This document shows positions 50,974 through 63,188 of a stretch of 64,000 nucleotides of DNA, one piece after another. Source of the DNA: Jiangella alba (GTDB lineage Bacteria > Actinomycetota > Actinomycetes > Jiangellales > Jiangellaceae). Both the position numbers and the translations under genes were made by a program. The notes under the pieces were generated by a model. The model did not search any database. It was not told the DNA's origin and saw nothing but the letters and a program-made list of their open reading frames with translations. Position 1 is the stretch's first letter. The number at the start of each line of letters is the position of its first letter. The stretch is taken from contig NZ_FNUC01000003.1 of assembly GCF_900106035.1 (NCBI RefSeq), positions 2,659,501 through 2,723,500 on the forward strand, in the 5' to 3' direction.

Positions 50974-51026
50974 GGGGGTCGCTGCGGCCTTCCCGGACGT
51001 TTCGCGACCAAGCGGGAGGATGGCCG

Positions 51027-51824
51027 GTGGCCCAGAGCGCCAAGCAACGGCGACGTGAGCTCGCGCGCAAGCACCTCGAGCGCCAGGAGGTCCGGCGGGC
51101 CGCCGAGGCGGCGCGCAGGCGGCGCATCGGCCTCGTCGTGGGCGCCGTCATCGTGGTGGTGGCGCTGGTCATGGGCACGTTGCTGGTGTCCGGAGCGCTC
51201 GGCGGCGACGACGATCCCGTCGCGGCCGGCTCCGAGGGCTCGCCGTCGGCCGAGGCCCCCGCGGGCCCCTGCGCCTACACCGCGTCCGGCGAGTCGGCCG
51301 TCCCGGACCTTGGCACGCCCCCGGCCGTCGACCCCGCCGCACTCACGACGCCGCTGCCGACCACCGCGACGCTGACGATCAACGGGGCGCCGGTCACCGT
51401 CGCCCTCGACGCCGGCGCGCCGTGCACCGTCAACTCGCTGACCTTCCTGGCCGCCGCCGGCTACTACAACGCCACCACCTGCCACCGCCTCACCACGTCG
51501 GACTCCCTGAAGGTGCTGCAGTGCGGCGACCCGACCGGCACCGGCTCCGGCGGCCCCGGGTACCAGTACGCCAACGAGAACACCGACGGCGCCACCTACC
51601 CGGCCGGTACGGTGGCGATGGCCAACGGCGGGCCCGACACCAACGGCAGCCAGTTCTTCCTGGTGTACGGCGACTCCCAGCTGCCGCCCGACTACACCGT
51701 CTTCGGCCAGATCACCACCGGTCTGGACGTGATCACCGGTATCGCCGACGCTGGAACTGACAACGGATCGGACGATGGCGCGCCCATCACCCCGGTCACC
51801 CTCGATTCCGTCACCACCGCCTGA
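51027..51824 (+). CDS. Membrane-anchored cyclophilin-type peptidyl-prolyl isomerase
   Basis: This 265-aa protein has a basic N-terminus, one membrane helix (about 34-57) and an extracytoplasmic cyclophilin domain with CHRLTTSDSLKVLQCG, NGGPDTNGSQFFLVYGD and YTVFGQIT. The active-site Arg of HRx is present. It probably helps fold exported proteins. The GTG start follows GGGAGGA. It is divergent from the hydrolase/hisS operon and shares direction with the DUF349 gene 16 bp downstream. Confidence 0.93.
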   Translation: MAQSAKQRRRELARKHLERQEVRRAAEAARRRRIGLVVGAVIVVVALVMGTLLVSGALGGDDDPVAAGSEGSPSAEAPAGPCAYTASGESAVPDLGTPPAVDPAALTTPLPTTATLTINGAPVTVALDAGAPCTVNSLTFLAAAGYYNATTCHRLTTSDSLKVLQCGDPTGTGSGGPGYQYANENTDGATYPAGTVAMANGGPDTNGSQFFLVYGDSQLPPDYTVFGQITTGLDVITGIADAGTDNGSDDGAPITPVTLDSVTTA

Positions 51825-51840
51825 CCCGGATGAGGACACC

Positions 51841-53559
51841 GTGACGAACACGACTGGTAGCCCCGAGCACGACGACGCGGCGACGCCTGCCGCGGAGGTC
51901 GAGCCCACGGCCCCCGAGTCCCCGAGCGCCGCCGAGCCGGCGCCGACGCCCGAAGCCGACGCGGCCGAGACGCCGTCGGAGGCATCGCCGGAGGTGCCAT
52001 CGGAACCGGCTGCGGAAGCGGCATCGGAGCCGGAGCCGCCGTCGGCGGAGGCCGACGCGGAGGCCGACGCGGAGGCCGCGGACGCGCCCGCCGAGCCCAC
52101 GCCCGTGCCGACCCCGGCCGACGTGGCGCCGGTGCCCACGCCGGCCGAGGTGGCGCCCGCTCCCGCCGAACCCGAGCCTGCGGCCGCGGCAGCGCCCGCC
52201 GAGCCCGAGCCCGAGCCCGCGGCCGAGCCCACGGAGCCCGCGCCCGCCGACGCAGCGCCCGAGCCCGCCGAGCCCACCCCCGCGCCCGCCGAGCCCACGC
52301 CGGCTCCCGCTGGGCCGGCCGCGCCCACCGTCGCGTCCAACGAGTGGGGCCGGGTCGACGAGACCGGCGAGGTGTACGTCCGCACCGCCGAGGGCGAGCG
52401 CAGCATCGGCTCGTGGCAGGTCGGCAAGCCCGAGGAGGCGCTGGCCTTCTTCGTGCGCAAGTACGAGGACCTCGCCGTGCAGGTCGACCTCCTCGAGACC
52501 CGGCTCGAGTCCGGCGCCGCGGCACCCGACGACACCGCGCAGGGCGTCTCGAAGGTGCGCGCGCAGCTGGCCGAGGCGCACGCCATCGGCGACCTCGCCG
52601 CGCTGGGCGGCCGGCTCGACGCGCTCGACGCCCGCATCGCCGAACGGCGGGCCGAGCGCCGCGCCGCCCGGGCGAAGGCGCTCGACGAGGCGCGCGGGCG
52701 CAAGGAGCAGATCGCGTCGCAGGCCGAGGCCATCGCCGAGGGCAACGACTGGCGCAACGGCGCCGACACCCTGCGCGGCCTGCTCGAGGAGTGGAAGGGC
52801 CTGCCCCGGCTCGACCGCAGCACCGACGACGAGCTGTGGCGCCGGTTCTCGTCGGCCCGCACCCACTACACCCGCCGGCGCAAGGCGCACTTCTCCGAGC
52901 TGGCCGAGCGCCGCGACGAGGCGCGCGTCATCAAGGAGCGCATCCTCACCGAGGCCGAGGAGATCAGCGGCTCCACCGACTGGGGCCCGACGTCGCGCCG
53001 CTACCGCGAGCTGATGTCGCAGTGGAAGGCGGCCGGCCCGGCGCCGCGCGGCGTCGAGGACAGCCTGTGGAAGAGGTTCCGGGCCGCCCAGGACACCTTC
53101 TTCGGCGCCCGCACCGCGCACCAGTCCCAGCGCGACGACGAGCAGCAGGCCAACCTCGTCGTCAAGGAGGGCATCCTCACCGAGGCCGAGGCGCTGCTGC
53201 CGATCACCGACTGGAAGTCGGCCCGCCAGCAGCTGCGCGTCCTGCAGGAGCGTTGGGAGGACGCCGGTCACGTGCCGCGCGACTCCATGCGCTCGGTCGA
53301 GGGCCGCATGCGCCGGGTCGAGGACGCCATCCGCGAGGCCGAGCAGAACGAGTGGCAGCGGTCCAACCCCGAGGCGCGGGCCCGCGCGCAGGCCACCGTC
53401 ACCCAGCTGGAGGCGTCCATCGCCGACCTGGAGACGAAGGCCGCCAAGGCGCGCGAGGCCGGCAACGACCGCAAGCTGCGCGAGGCCGAGGAGGCCATCG
53501 CGGCGCGCAAGTCGTGGCTCGAGCAGGCGCAGCAGGCGCTCGAGGAGTTCACCAGCTGA
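51841..53559 (+). CDS. DUF349 domain protein with acidic Pro/Ala/Glu-rich N-terminus
   Basis: This 572-aa protein has an N-terminal 160-residue low-complexity stretch of Ala, Pro and Glu, then a WGRVDETGEVYVRTAEGER segment. At least three helical DUF349 repeats follow (DWRNGADTLRGLLEEWKGL, DWGPTSRRYRELMSQWK, DWKSARQQLRVLQERWED), and a C-terminal coiled coil (LEASIADLETKAAKAREAG) ends it. DUF349 proteins in actinobacteria are conserved beside relA but are uncharacterised. The GTG at 51841 follows GAGGA. Confidence 0.9.
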   Translation: MTNTTGSPEHDDAATPAAEVEPTAPESPSAAEPAPTPEADAAETPSEASPEVPSEPAAEAASEPEPPSAEADAEADAEAADAPAEPTPVPTPADVAPVPTPAEVAPAPAEPEPAAAAAPAEPEPEPAAEPTEPAPADAAPEPAEPTPAPAEPTPAPAGPAAPTVASNEWGRVDETGEVYVRTAEGERSIGSWQVGKPEEALAFFVRKYEDLAVQVDLLETRLESGAAAPDDTAQGVSKVRAQLAEAHAIGDLAALGGRLDALDARIAERRAERRAARAKALDEARGRKEQIASQAEAIAEGNDWRNGADTLRGLLEEWKGLPRLDRSTDDELWRRFSSARTHYTRRRKAHFSELAERRDEARVIKERILTEAEEISGSTDWGPTSRRYRELMSQWKAAGPAPRGVEDSLWKRFRAAQDTFFGARTAHQSQRDDEQQANLVVKEGILTEAEALLPITDWKSARQQLRVLQERWEDAGHVPRDSMRSVEGRMRRVEDAIREAEQNEWQRSNPEARARAQATVTQLEASIADLETKAAKAREAGNDRKLREAEEAIAARKSWLEQAQQALEEFTS

Positions 53560-53577
53560 CGCGCGGCGCCCGGCGCC

Positions 53578-55878
<2,301 letters not shown>

Positions 55879-55977
55879 AGGCCCCCTTTCGTCCCGTGTG
55901 AAGGACACAACACAGTTTAGGGGGTCGCTGTTCCCGGCGGGTAACGCAGCGCCAACCCGCCGGTCAGGTGTCGCAAC

Positions 55978-56523
55978 TCAGACCAGCAGCAGCGACTGGA
56001 CGTTGACGTCGGGCAGCTTGGCCCGGCCGCCGAGGAAACCCAGCTCCATGAGGATGCCGACGCCCACGACGTCGGCGCCCGCGCCGCGGACGAGGTCGAC
56101 GGTGGCGCGCACCGTACCGCCCGTGGCCAGCACGTCGTCGACGATGAGCACCCGCTCGCCGGGCTGGAACGCGTCGACGTGGACCTCGATGGTGGCCTCG
56201 CCGTACTCCAGCGCGTAACTGGCCGACGCCGTCTGCCACGGCAGCTTGCCCGCCTTGCGGATGGGCACGAAGCCGGCGCCGAGCCGGTGCGCCACCGGCG
56301 CGCCGAGGATGAACCCGCGCGCCTCGATGCCGACGACGACGTCGACCTCGTCGCCGCCGACCGCGCCCAGCAGCTCGATGGTCGTGTCGAGGGCCGCGGG
56401 GTCGCGCAGCAGCGGCGTGATGTCCTTGAACACCACGCCCGGCTCCGGCCAGTCCGGGACGTCCCGGATGCGGGAGAGCAGCAGGTCGCGGTCGGAGTCG
56501 GCGATGGCCGGCGGCTTGGTCAC
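55978..56523 (-). CDS. apt: Adenine phosphoribosyltransferase
   Basis: This 181-aa purine-salvage enzyme converts adenine and PRPP to AMP. It has FKDITPLLRDP near the N-terminus, GIEARGFILGAPVAHRLG and the PRPP motif VLIVDDVLATGGT. GTG start at 56523. In most actinobacteria secF precedes apt; here yajC ends only 45 bp upstream. Confidence 0.96.
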   Translation of the reverse strand: MTKPPAIADSDRDLLLSRIRDVPDWPEPGVVFKDITPLLRDPAALDTTIELLGAVGGDEVDVVVGIEARGFILGAPVAHRLGAGFVPIRKAGKLPWQTASASYALEYGEATIEVHVDAFQPGERVLIVDDVLATGGTVRATVDLVRGAGADVVGVGILMELGFLGGRAKLPDVNVQSLLLV

Positions 56524-56568
56524 GAGGTCAGAGGGTATCGCGTGGACGCGCGGCGCACACCGCCCGGC

Positions 56569-56946
56569 TCAGCGGACGTCGTCGCCGTTCGTGCGGTCCT
56601 CGGACTTCGCCTGGGCCGGCTCGTGCGTGGGCGTGTCGTCGGCGTCGGCCGCGGTGTCGGGCACGATGTCGTCGTGGACCGGCGCGACCGGCTCCTGCGG
56701 CTGGACGACATTGGCGATGGCGCGGCGCACGTAGCGGCTGTGCACGCCGGGTGCGACCTCGAGCACGACCTCGTCGTCGTCGACCTCGACGACCGTGGCC
56801 AGCAGGCCGGCCGTCGTCATGACCTTGGTACCCGCCTGGACCGACTGCTGCAGCTCCACCATCTGGCGCCGCTGCTTCTGCTGCGGCCGGATGAGCAGGA
56901 AGTAGAAGACAGCGATCAGCAGGATCGGGAGCAGCAATGCTTCCAT
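56569..56946 (-). CDS. yajC: Preprotein translocase accessory subunit YajC
   Basis: This 125-aa protein has a single N-terminal membrane helix (ALLLPILLIAVFYFLLIRP), then the conserved QQKQRRQM and a YajC beta-domain, ending in an acidic tail. The ATG at 56946 gives the family-typical start MEALLLP; an upstream in-frame GTG at 56970 would add 8 residues and cannot be excluded. SecD and SecF, with which YajC normally cooperates, do not follow. Confidence 0.93.
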   Translation of the reverse strand: MEALLLPILLIAVFYFLLIRPQQKQRRQMVELQQSVQAGTKVMTTAGLLATVVEVDDDEVVLEVAPGVHSRYVRRAIANVVQPQEPVAPVHDDIVPDTAADADDTPTHEPAQAKSEDRTNGDDVR

Positions 56947-57055
56947 GATGTGGACAAGCATCCTTTCCACGGCGCCCCGAGGAGCGTGCCCGTGCGATGG
57001 CCGGCAGCCTCGGTGACCGCCGAAAGTACGAGTCTACCCGGGTCGCCGGCGAAGA

Positions 57056-58132
57056 TTACGCCCCGTCGGCGGCCGAGAACAGATCGGGCTCGTCGAACCC
57101 GCGTCCGAACGCCGTCTGCGCGGGCACGGCCAGCCCGAGGTGCGCCCAGGCGGCCGGCGTGGCGACCCGCCCGCGCGGGGTGCGCGCCAGCAGCCCGGCC
57201 CGGACGAGGAACGGCTCGGCCACCTCCTCGACGGTCTCGCGCTCCTCGCCGACGGCGACGGCCAGCGTGCCGAGGCCGACCGGTCCCCCGCCGAAGCTCT
57301 TGCACAGCGCCGTCAGGACCGCGCGGTCGAGGCGGTCCAGCCCCAGTTCGTCGACGGCGAACACCTTCAGCGCCGCGCGGGCGACGTCGCCGCTGATGAT
57401 GCCGTTGCCGCGGACCTCGGCGAAGTCGCGCACCCGGCGCAGCAGCCGGTTGGCGATGCGCGGCGTGCCGCGGGACCGGCCGGCGATCTCGCCCGTGCCG
57501 TCGCCCTTCAGCTCGACGTCGAGCAGCCCGGCCGAGCGGCGCAGCACCAGCTCGAGCTCGGCCGGCTCATACAGCTCGAGGTGGCCGGTGAACCCGAACC
57601 GGTCGCGCAGCGGCCCCGGCAGCAGCCCGGTGCGCGTCGTCGCGCCGACCAGGGTGAAATAGGGCAGTTCCAGCGGGATCGCGGTGGCGCCGGGGCCCTT
57701 GCCGACGACGACGTCGACGCGGAAGTCCTCCATGGCGGTGTAGAGCATCTCCTCCGCCGGGCGGGCCATGCGGTGGATCTCGTCGAAGAACAGCACGTCG
57801 CCCTCGTTCACCGAGGACAGGATGGCCGCGAGGTCGCCGCTGTGCTGGATGGCCGGGCCGCTGGTGATGCGCAGCGGCACCTCCATCTCGGCGGCGACGA
57901 TCATCGCCAGCGTGGTCTTGCCGAGGCCGGGCGGGCCGGACAGCAGGATGTGGTCGGCGCTGCGCCCGCGCGCCCGGGCGGCGTCGAGGACCAGCGACAA
58001 CTGCTCGCGTAGCCGCTCCTGCCCGACGAACTCGGCCAGCGTGCGCGGCCGCAGCGCCGCCTCGACGGTCCGCTCCTCGTGGTCGGCGTCGCCGCCCACC
58101 AGCCGGTGCACGTGGTCGTCGGGGAAGTTCAT
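57056..58132 (-). CDS. ruvB: Holliday junction branch-migration helicase RuvB
   Basis: This 358-aa AAA+ motor has Walker [10 protein letters not shown], Walker [10 protein letters not shown], sensor 1 VGATTRTG and the C-terminal winged helix ([15 protein letters not shown]). The ATG overlaps the ruvA stop (ATGA). It belongs to the ruvCAB operon, which has an SOS box upstream. It powers branch migration with RuvA. Confidence 0.97.
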   Translation of the reverse strand: MNFPDDHVHRLVGGDADHEERTVEAALRPRTLAEFVGQERLREQLSLVLDAARARGRSADHILLSGPPGLGKTTLAMIVAAEMEVPLRITSGPAIQHSGDLAAILSSVNEGDVLFFDEIHRMARPAEEMLYTAMEDFRVDVVVGKGPGATAIPLELPYFTLVGATTRTGLLPGPLRDRFGFTGHLELYEPAELELVLRRSAGLLDVELKGDGTGEIAGRSRGTPRIANRLLRRVRDFAEVRGNGIISGDVARAALKVFAVDELGLDRLDRAVLTALCKSFGGGPVGLGTLAVAVGEERETVEEVAEPFLVRAGLLARTPRGRVATPAAWAHLGLAVPAQTAFGRGFDEPDLFSAADGA

Positions 58133-58749
58133 GTTCTCGCCAGACTACGCAGCGCCTTGCGCAGCAGCGCGGAGACGTCGAGGTCGCCGGCGTCGCCGTT
58201 GAGGTCGGTGGCGACGGTGTCGACGGCGCGGTCGGCCTCGCGGGCGGACCAGCCGAGGCCGAGCAGCGCCTCGTGCACCTGGACCTGCCAGCCGCCGGCG
58301 CCGGGAGCCGGTGCGGACGGGACGGCGGCCAGCGACGGGCCGGAGCCGGGCATGCCGAGCTTGTCCTTGAGCTCGATGACGATGCGCTGGGCGCCCTTCT
58401 TGCCGATGCCGGGCACCTTCGTCAGCGCGACGAGGTCCTCGGTGGCGACGGCGCGGCGCAGGTCGTCGGGCGAGTGCACCGACAGCATGGCCTGCGCGAG
58501 CCGCGGCCCGACGCCGCTGGCGGTCTGCAGCAGCTCGAACACCGTCTTCTCGTCCTCGTCGGCGAAGCCGTACAGCGTGAGCGACTCTTCCCGGACGACG
58601 AGGCTGGCGGCCAGCTGGGCGACCTCGCCGAGCCGCAGCGCCGACGTGGTGGCCGGTGTGCAGTGCAGCGCCAGCCCGATGCCGCCGACGTCGACGACGG
58701 CCTCCGTCGGGCGCACCACCGTGACCTGGCCACGGACGTAAGCGATCAC
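58129..58749 (-). CDS. ruvA: Holliday junction DNA helicase subunit RuvA
   Basis: This 206-aa junction-binding protein has the OB-fold N-terminus MIAYVRGQV, two helix-hairpin-helix motifs ([17 protein letters not shown] and [18 protein letters not shown]) and a C-terminal RuvB-binding helical domain. The GTG start overlaps the ruvC stop (GTGA). Confidence 0.97.
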   Translation of the reverse strand: MIAYVRGQVTVVRPTEAVVDVGGIGLALHCTPATTSALRLGEVAQLAASLVVREESLTLYGFADEDEKTVFELLQTASGVGPRLAQAMLSVHSPDDLRRAVATEDLVALTKVPGIGKKGAQRIVIELKDKLGMPGSGPSLAAVPSAPAPGAGGWQVQVHEALLGLGWSAREADRAVDTVATDLNGDAGDLDVSALLRKALRSLART

Positions 58750-59270
58750 CGTCGTCCCCTCCCCGCCGCGGCGACCGCGGCCTGCAGCCGGTTCTGCGCG
58801 GACCCGCGCCACACCTGGCAGATCGCCAGCGCCAGCGCGTCGCTGGCGTCGGCCGGCTTGGGCGCGGCGTCGAGCCGCAGCAGCCGCGTGACCATGAACG
58901 CGACCTGCGCCTTGTCGGCCTGGCCGCTGCCGCTGACGGCGGCCTTCACCTCGCTGGGCGTGTGCGTGATGACGGGGATGCCGTGGCGCGCCGCGACCAG
59001 TGTCGCGACGCCGCTGGCCTGCGCCGTGCCCATGACGGTGCGGACGTTGTGCTGGCTGAACACCCGCTCGACGGCGACGGTGTCGGGCCGGTGCTCGGCC
59101 ACCCACTGCTCGACGGCCGTCTCGATGGCCAGCAGCCGGTGCCCCAGCTCGGCGTCGGCGGGCGTGCGGACGACGTCGACGGCCACGAGGCGCAGCGGCC
59201 GCCCGGGCGACCCCTCGACGACGCCGAGACCGCACCGCGTGAGCCCAGGATCGACCCCCAACACCCTCAT
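58746..59270 (-). CDS. ruvC: Holliday junction resolvase RuvC
   Basis: This 174-aa RNase H-fold endonuclease has the first catalytic Asp in [10 protein letters not shown], Glu in VERVFSQHN and late Asp residues in [14 protein letters not shown]. The ATG at 59270 begins the family; upstream in-frame ATG would be untypical. It is first in the SOS-controlled ruvCAB operon. The SOS box is 14 nt upstream. Confidence 0.97.
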   Translation of the reverse strand: MRVLGVDPGLTRCGLGVVEGSPGRPLRLVAVDVVRTPADAELGHRLLAIETAVEQWVAEHRPDTVAVERVFSQHNVRTVMGTAQASGVATLVAARHGIPVITHTPSEVKAAVSGSGQADKAQVAFMVTRLLRLDAAPKPADASDALALAICQVWRGSAQNRLQAAVAAAGRGRR

Positions 59271-59283
59271 GCAGCACCCTTCA

Positions 59284-59299
59284 CCGAACACCAGTTCGG
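59284..59299. promoter_or_regulatory. LexA/SOS box upstream of ruvCAB
   Basis: CCGAACACCAGTTCGG contains CGAAC-N4-GTTCG (59285-59298), a clear LexA site, 14 nt before the ruvC start. This agrees with known SOS control of ruvCAB in actinobacteria. Confidence 0.85.
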
Positions 59300-59345
59300 T
59301 GCCGACCCTACCGGCGGGTGTTGCGCGGACGCCGCAGGCGCGCCG

Positions 59346-60110
59346 TCAGCCGACCGCCGCCATGACGTCGTCGGAGACGTCGAAGTTGGCCCACACGTTC
59401 TGCACGTCGTCGCTGTCTTCGAGGGCGTCGATGAGCCGGAAGATCTTCCGGGCGCCGTCCTCGTCGAGCGGGACACTGACCGACGGGATGAACGACGACT
59501 CGGCCGAGTCGTAGTCGAGGCCGGCCTGCTGCACGGCGGTGCGGACGGCGACGAGGTCGGTGGCCTCGCTGCGGATCTCGAACGCCTCGCCGAGATCCTC
59601 GACGTCCTCGGCGCCGGCGTCGAGCACGACCTCGAGCAGGTCGTCCTCGGTGACCTTGCGGCCGCCCTCCTGCTCGGTCGGCACGACGACGACGCCCTTG
59701 CGGTCGAACATGTACGAGACCGAGCCGGGATCGGCCATGGAGCCGCCGTTGCGGGTCATGGCCACGCGGACCTCGGACGCGGCGCGGTTGCGGTTGTCGG
59801 TGAGACACTCGATGAGCACCGCGACGCCGTTGGGGCCGTAGCCCTCGTACATGATGGTCTGGTATTCGGCCCCGCCGCCCTCGGCGCCGGAGCCGCGCTT
59901 GACGGCGCGGTCGATGTTGTCGTTGGGGACCGACGACTTCTTCGCCTTCTGGATGGCGTCGTAGAGCGTCGGGTTCCCTGCCGGGTCGCCGCCGCCGGTA
60001 CGGGCCGCCACCTCGACGTTCTTGATCAGCTTGGCGAAGAGCTTGCCCCGCTTCGCGTCGACGAGGGCCTTCTTGTGCTTGGTGGTCGCCCACTTGGAGT
60101 GGCCGGACAT
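59346..60110 (-). CDS. YebC/PmpR-family transcriptional regulator or translation factor
   Basis: This 254-aa protein is a typical YebC/TACO1 family member, with start [35 protein letters not shown], the NIDRAVKRG stretch and the middle domain [19 protein letters not shown]. Recent family work links YebC proteins to translation of proline-rich stretches, while older work calls them DNA-binding regulators. It sits in its usual place between pdxT and ruvC. Confidence 0.96.
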   Translation of the reverse strand: MSGHSKWATTKHKKALVDAKRGKLFAKLIKNVEVAARTGGGDPAGNPTLYDAIQKAKKSSVPNDNIDRAVKRGSGAEGGGAEYQTIMYEGYGPNGVAVLIECLTDNRNRAASEVRVAMTRNGGSMADPGSVSYMFDRKGVVVVPTEQEGGRKVTEDDLLEVVLDAGAEDVEDLGEAFEIRSEATDLVAVRTAVQQAGLDYDSAESSFIPSVSVPLDEDGARKIFRLIDALEDSDDVQNVWANFDVSDDVMAAVG

Positions 60111-60116
60111 AAGGGG

Positions 60117-60725
60117 TCAAGCCTCCTTCACGATGTCGAGGAAGAGCGCGTGCACACGCGCGTCCGCGGTCAGTTCCGGGTGGAAGGACGTGGCCAGGAG
60201 CCGTCCCTGCCGGACCGCGACGATAGTACCGGGGGTGGCGTCGTCGGCCGAGGCGACGCGGGCGAGGATCTCGACTCCGTCGCCGACTTTCTCGACCCAC
60301 GGCGCCCGGATGAACACCGCGTGCAGCGGGTCGGCGCCGAGTGCCGGGAAGTCGAGGTCGGCCTCGAAGGAGTCGACCTGGCGGCCGAACGCGTTGCGGC
60401 GCACCGTGATGTCCATGCCGCCGACGGTCTCTTGGCCGGCCACGCCGCCCTCGATGCGGTCGGCGAGCAGGATCATGCCGGCGCACGAACCGTAGGCCGG
60501 CATGCCGGCGGCGATGCGCCGGCGCAGCGGTTCGAGCAGCCCGAACGTCCTGGCCAGCCGCCACATGGTGGTGGACTCGCCGCCGGGCAGCACGAGCGCG
60601 TCGACGGCGGCCAGCTCGGCCGGCGTGCGCACCGGCGTGCTCGTGGCGCCGGCGTCGGCCAGCATGCGCTGATGTTCGCGGACGTCGCCCTGCAGGGCCA
60701 GGACGCCCACGGTGGGCTGGGTCAC
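60117..60725 (-). CDS. pdxT: Pyridoxal 5'-phosphate synthase glutaminase subunit
   Basis: This 202-aa glutaminase delivers ammonia to Pdx[27 protein letters not shown], the nucleophile Cys in YGSCAGMI and the final ATSFHPELT with His-Glu of the triad are present. GTG start at 60725. It is separated from pdxS by a NUDIX gene. Confidence 0.97.
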   Translation of the reverse strand: MTQPTVGVLALQGDVREHQRMLADAGATSTPVRTPAELAAVDALVLPGGESTTMWRLARTFGLLEPLRRRIAAGMPAYGSCAGMILLADRIEGGVAGQETVGGMDITVRRNAFGRQVDSFEADLDFPALGADPLHAVFIRAPWVEKVGDGVEILARVASADDATPGTIVAVRQGRLLATSFHPELTADARVHALFLDIVKEA

Positions 60726-60773
60726 GGTGCGCCTTTCGTTCGGGTCCGGCGGTCGATTTTACCGCCCGCGGCG

Positions 60774-61268
60774 TCAGTCGACCTCATGCCGCACACCGTC
60801 CCAGCCACTGTCCTGCAGACCGCGGACGAGCGACGGCAGCGCCGGCGGGTAGAACGGCTCCCCCAGCGCGGCGATCTCGTCGGCCGTGCACCAGCGCAGT
60901 TCCGTGACCGACGCCCGCTCGATGTCGGTCCACCCGGACCCGTCGACGTCGGTGGCGCCGGTCAGCCGGGCGTAGAACAGCACCTCGTCCTGGCGGTACG
61001 GCCGGCCCAGGAAGCTGAAGAACGCGGTGCGGGCCGCGACCGGGCCGGACAGTTCGTCCGGCTCGACCCGCAGCCCGCTCTCCTCGAACAGTTCCCGGAT
61101 GGCGCCGGCCCGCTCGTCCTCGCCCGGTTCCAGCCCGCCGCCCGGGGTGATCCACCAGACGTTCGACGGGTCGGCCGGGTCGAAGCCGCGCATCAGCAGC
61201 ACCCGCCCGGCGTCGTCGAGGACGATCACCCGGGCGGCGTGCCTGATTTCGGGCTGCGCCGCCGTCAC
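60774..61268 (-). CDS. NUDIX hydrolase
   Basis: This 164-aa protein has a complete Nudix box in [20 protein letters not shown] followed by ESGL. It hydrolyses a nucleoside-diphosphate-linked compound; the substrate is unknown. GTG start overlaps the pdxS stop (GTGA), so it is coupled to vitamin B6 synthesis genes although not part of that pathway. Confidence 0.93.
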   Translation of the reverse strand: MTAAQPEIRHAARVIVLDDAGRVLLMRGFDPADPSNVWWITPGGGLEPGEDERAGAIRELFEESGLRVEPDELSGPVAARTAFFSFLGRPYRQDEVLFYARLTGATDVDGSGWTDIERASVTELRWCTADEIAALGEPFYPPALPSLVRGLQDSGWDGVRHEVD

Positions 61269-62209
61269 CAGCCGCGTTCGGCCAGCCGGTGCGGCTCGGG
61301 CACGTCGGCGACGTTGATGCCGACCATGGCCTCGCCGAGGCCGCGCGACACCTTCGCCAGCGTGTCGGGGTCGTTGTAGAACGTGGTGGCCTTGACGATG
61401 GCCTCGGCCCGGCGGGCGGGGTCGCCGGACTTGAAGATGCCCGACCCCACGAACACGCCTTCGGCGCCCAGCTGCATCATCATGGCGGCGTCGGCCGGGG
61501 TGGCGATGCCGCCGGCGGTGAACAGCACCACCGGGAGCTTGCCGGCCTGCGCGACCTCCTTGACGAGGTCGAACGGCGCCTGCAGCTCCTTCGCGGCCAC
61601 GTACAGCTCGTCCTCGGGCAGCGACGCCAGCCGGGTGATCTGGTCGCGCAGCTGACGCATGTGCGTCGTCGCGTTCGACACGTCGCCGGTGCCGGCCTCG
61701 CCCTTCGAGCGGATCATGGCCGCGCCCTCGGCGATGCGGCGCAGCGCCTCACCCAGGTTCGTCGCCCCGCACACGAACGGCACGGTGAACTTCCACTTGT
61801 CGATGTGGTGCTCGTAGTCGGCCGGCGTGAGCACCTCGGACTCGTCGATGTAGTCGACCCCCAGGCTCTGCAGCACCTGCGCCTCGACGAAGTGCCCGAT
61901 GCGGGCCTTCGCCATGACCGGGATCGACACCGCGTCGATGATGCCGTCGATGAGGTCGGGGTCGCTCATGCGCGCCACCCCACCCTGCGCGCGGATGTCG
62001 GCCGGCACCCGCTCGAGCGCCATGACGGCGACGGCGCCGGCGTCTTCGGCGATGCGGGCCTGCTCGGGCGTGACCACGTCCATGATCACGCCACCCTTGA
62101 GCATCTCGGCCATGCCGCGCTTCACCCGGCCGGTACCGACGGTGGACTGCGTCTCTTCGGACACTGCTGCTCGTACCCCATGAGTCGACGGAGTGGTGGA
62201 CAGCACCAT
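61265..62209 (-). CDS. pdxS: Pyridoxal 5'-phosphate synthase lyase subunit
   Basis: This 314-aa subunit makes PLP from ribose 5-phosphate, glyceraldehyde 3-phosphate and ammonia from Pdx[20 protein letters not shown], the lysine in VMAKARIGH and ALGTGD-type phosphate loops ([10 protein letters not shown]) are present. The ATG at 62209 has GAGG upstream; an internal GTG at 62164 would give the shorter form. It starts the pdxS-NUDIX-pdxT-yebC-ruvCAB direction. Supplies cofactor for PLP enzymes such as the two DegT aminotransferases. Confidence 0.97.
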   Translation of the reverse strand: MVLSTTPSTHGVRAAVSEETQSTVGTGRVKRGMAEMLKGGVIMDVVTPEQARIAEDAGAVAVMALERVPADIRAQGGVARMSDPDLIDGIIDAVSIPVMAKARIGHFVEAQVLQSLGVDYIDESEVLTPADYEHHIDKWKFTVPFVCGATNLGEALRRIAEGAAMIRSKGEAGTGDVSNATTHMRQLRDQITRLASLPEDELYVAAKELQAPFDLVKEVAQAGKLPVVLFTAGGIATPADAAMMMQLGAEGVFVGSGIFKSGDPARRAEAIVKATTFYNDPDTLAKVSRGLGEAMVGINVADVPEPHRLAERGW

Positions 62210-62291
62210 GGTACGTCCTCGGAGGTGACACCCTCGCGCCCGATTCCGGCCAGTGGACCCGGCCCGCTTCGCGCCACTCGGCTACGACCCG

Positions 62292-62627
62292 CCATGATCA
62301 TCCACCTTTCGTGCTGCTATACCAACGCAAAAGGTGGATGAAACCCGCAAGCGGCCAGCGGACCGGGACCAGCAGCGAAGCCGGTAGCCGAACCACGCGC
62401 GGCCAGACGGCGGCCAGCGGAGCGAGAGCCGAGCGAGGAGGAGAGCCGGGCCCATTGTTCGGCCGGCCCCCTGACGCTGCTTGAAGGGGGGCGCGGGCGG
62501 CCGGGTCAAGCGGTCCCCCGTCGCGCGAAGCGCCAATGGGTCCGCTTGAGGCGGCCGCCCGCGCCCCCGACCATCGAGAGCAGCAGGGGGCAGGCCAACG
62601 CGGCAGATCAAAGCCAACGCGAGCCCG
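62292..62627 (-). repeat. Structured repeat element, copy 2 (inverted)
   Basis: Reverse-orientation copy of the element at 47712-48059. The 16-bp stem is at 62487-62502 and 62553-62568. Copy 1 has GGGTGGCC pairing with GGCCACCC; copy 2 has GGGCGGCC with GGCCGCCC, a compensatory change. The terminal palindrome starts CCATGATCATCCACC (62292), but its outer arm is shortened on the far side (AAAGGTGGATG then unrelated AAACCC). Confidence 0.85.
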
Positions 62628-62645
62628 CGCCAGCTGAGAACCGAC

Positions 62646-63188
62646 CTACTCCGAGGCCAACCCCCGCGGCACCGTGTCGTCGAGCTCGACGGTCTCCGGC
62701 ATGGGCGCATAGCCGGCCAGCCGCAGCCACCGCACGAACGCCTTCCGCCGCAGCCGGACCGCGCCCCGCACCAGCTCGTTGTGGAACCGCCGCGCATGCG
62801 CCGCCCGCCGGCAAGCCATCGCCAGGTCCTCCAGCGCGGCTTCGGCGGCTGGGTCGGACCGCAACGGCTCCAGGTCGGCGGGGTCGTCCAGGACGGCCGT
62901 CAGCACCGCGGTCAGATCGCTCTCCGCCTGGTACCGCTCGGCCCCCTCGTCGGCGGTCCGGGCCCGCGAGGCCGCGTCGGCCAGGGCGACGGAGGTCGCG
63001 GGGTCCAGCAGGCCGGCGGTGGCGAGGTCCAGCACCGACCCGGACCGGCGCAGCAGCTCGGCGTCCAGCACGGCCCGCGACGCGGCGAGCCGGGCGTGGC
63101 GGCGGTCCAGGCGGCCCGCCGTCCAGGACAGGTAGACGCCCAGGGCGGCGAGCACCGCGATGGTGATGAACAGCCATTCCCAGTTCAC
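62646..63188 (-). CDS. Membrane-anchored helical protein of the pimA neighbourhood
   Basis: This 180-aa protein has one N-terminal membrane helix (WLFITIAVLAALGVYLS, about 4-22) and a long Ala/Arg/Leu-rich helical body with RRHARLAASRAVLDAELLRR. The role of such proteins beside pimA is unknown. The GTG at 63188 overlaps the glycosyltransferase stop (GTGA), so it is cotranscribed with pimA. Confidence 0.8.
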   Translation of the reverse strand: MNWEWLFITIAVLAALGVYLSWTAGRLDRRHARLAASRAVLDAELLRRSGSVLDLATAGLLDPATSVALADAASRARTADEGAERYQAESDLTAVLTAVLDDPADLEPLRSDPAAEAALEDLAMACRRAAHARRFHNELVRGAVRLRRKAFVRWLRLAGYAPMPETVELDDTVPRGLASE

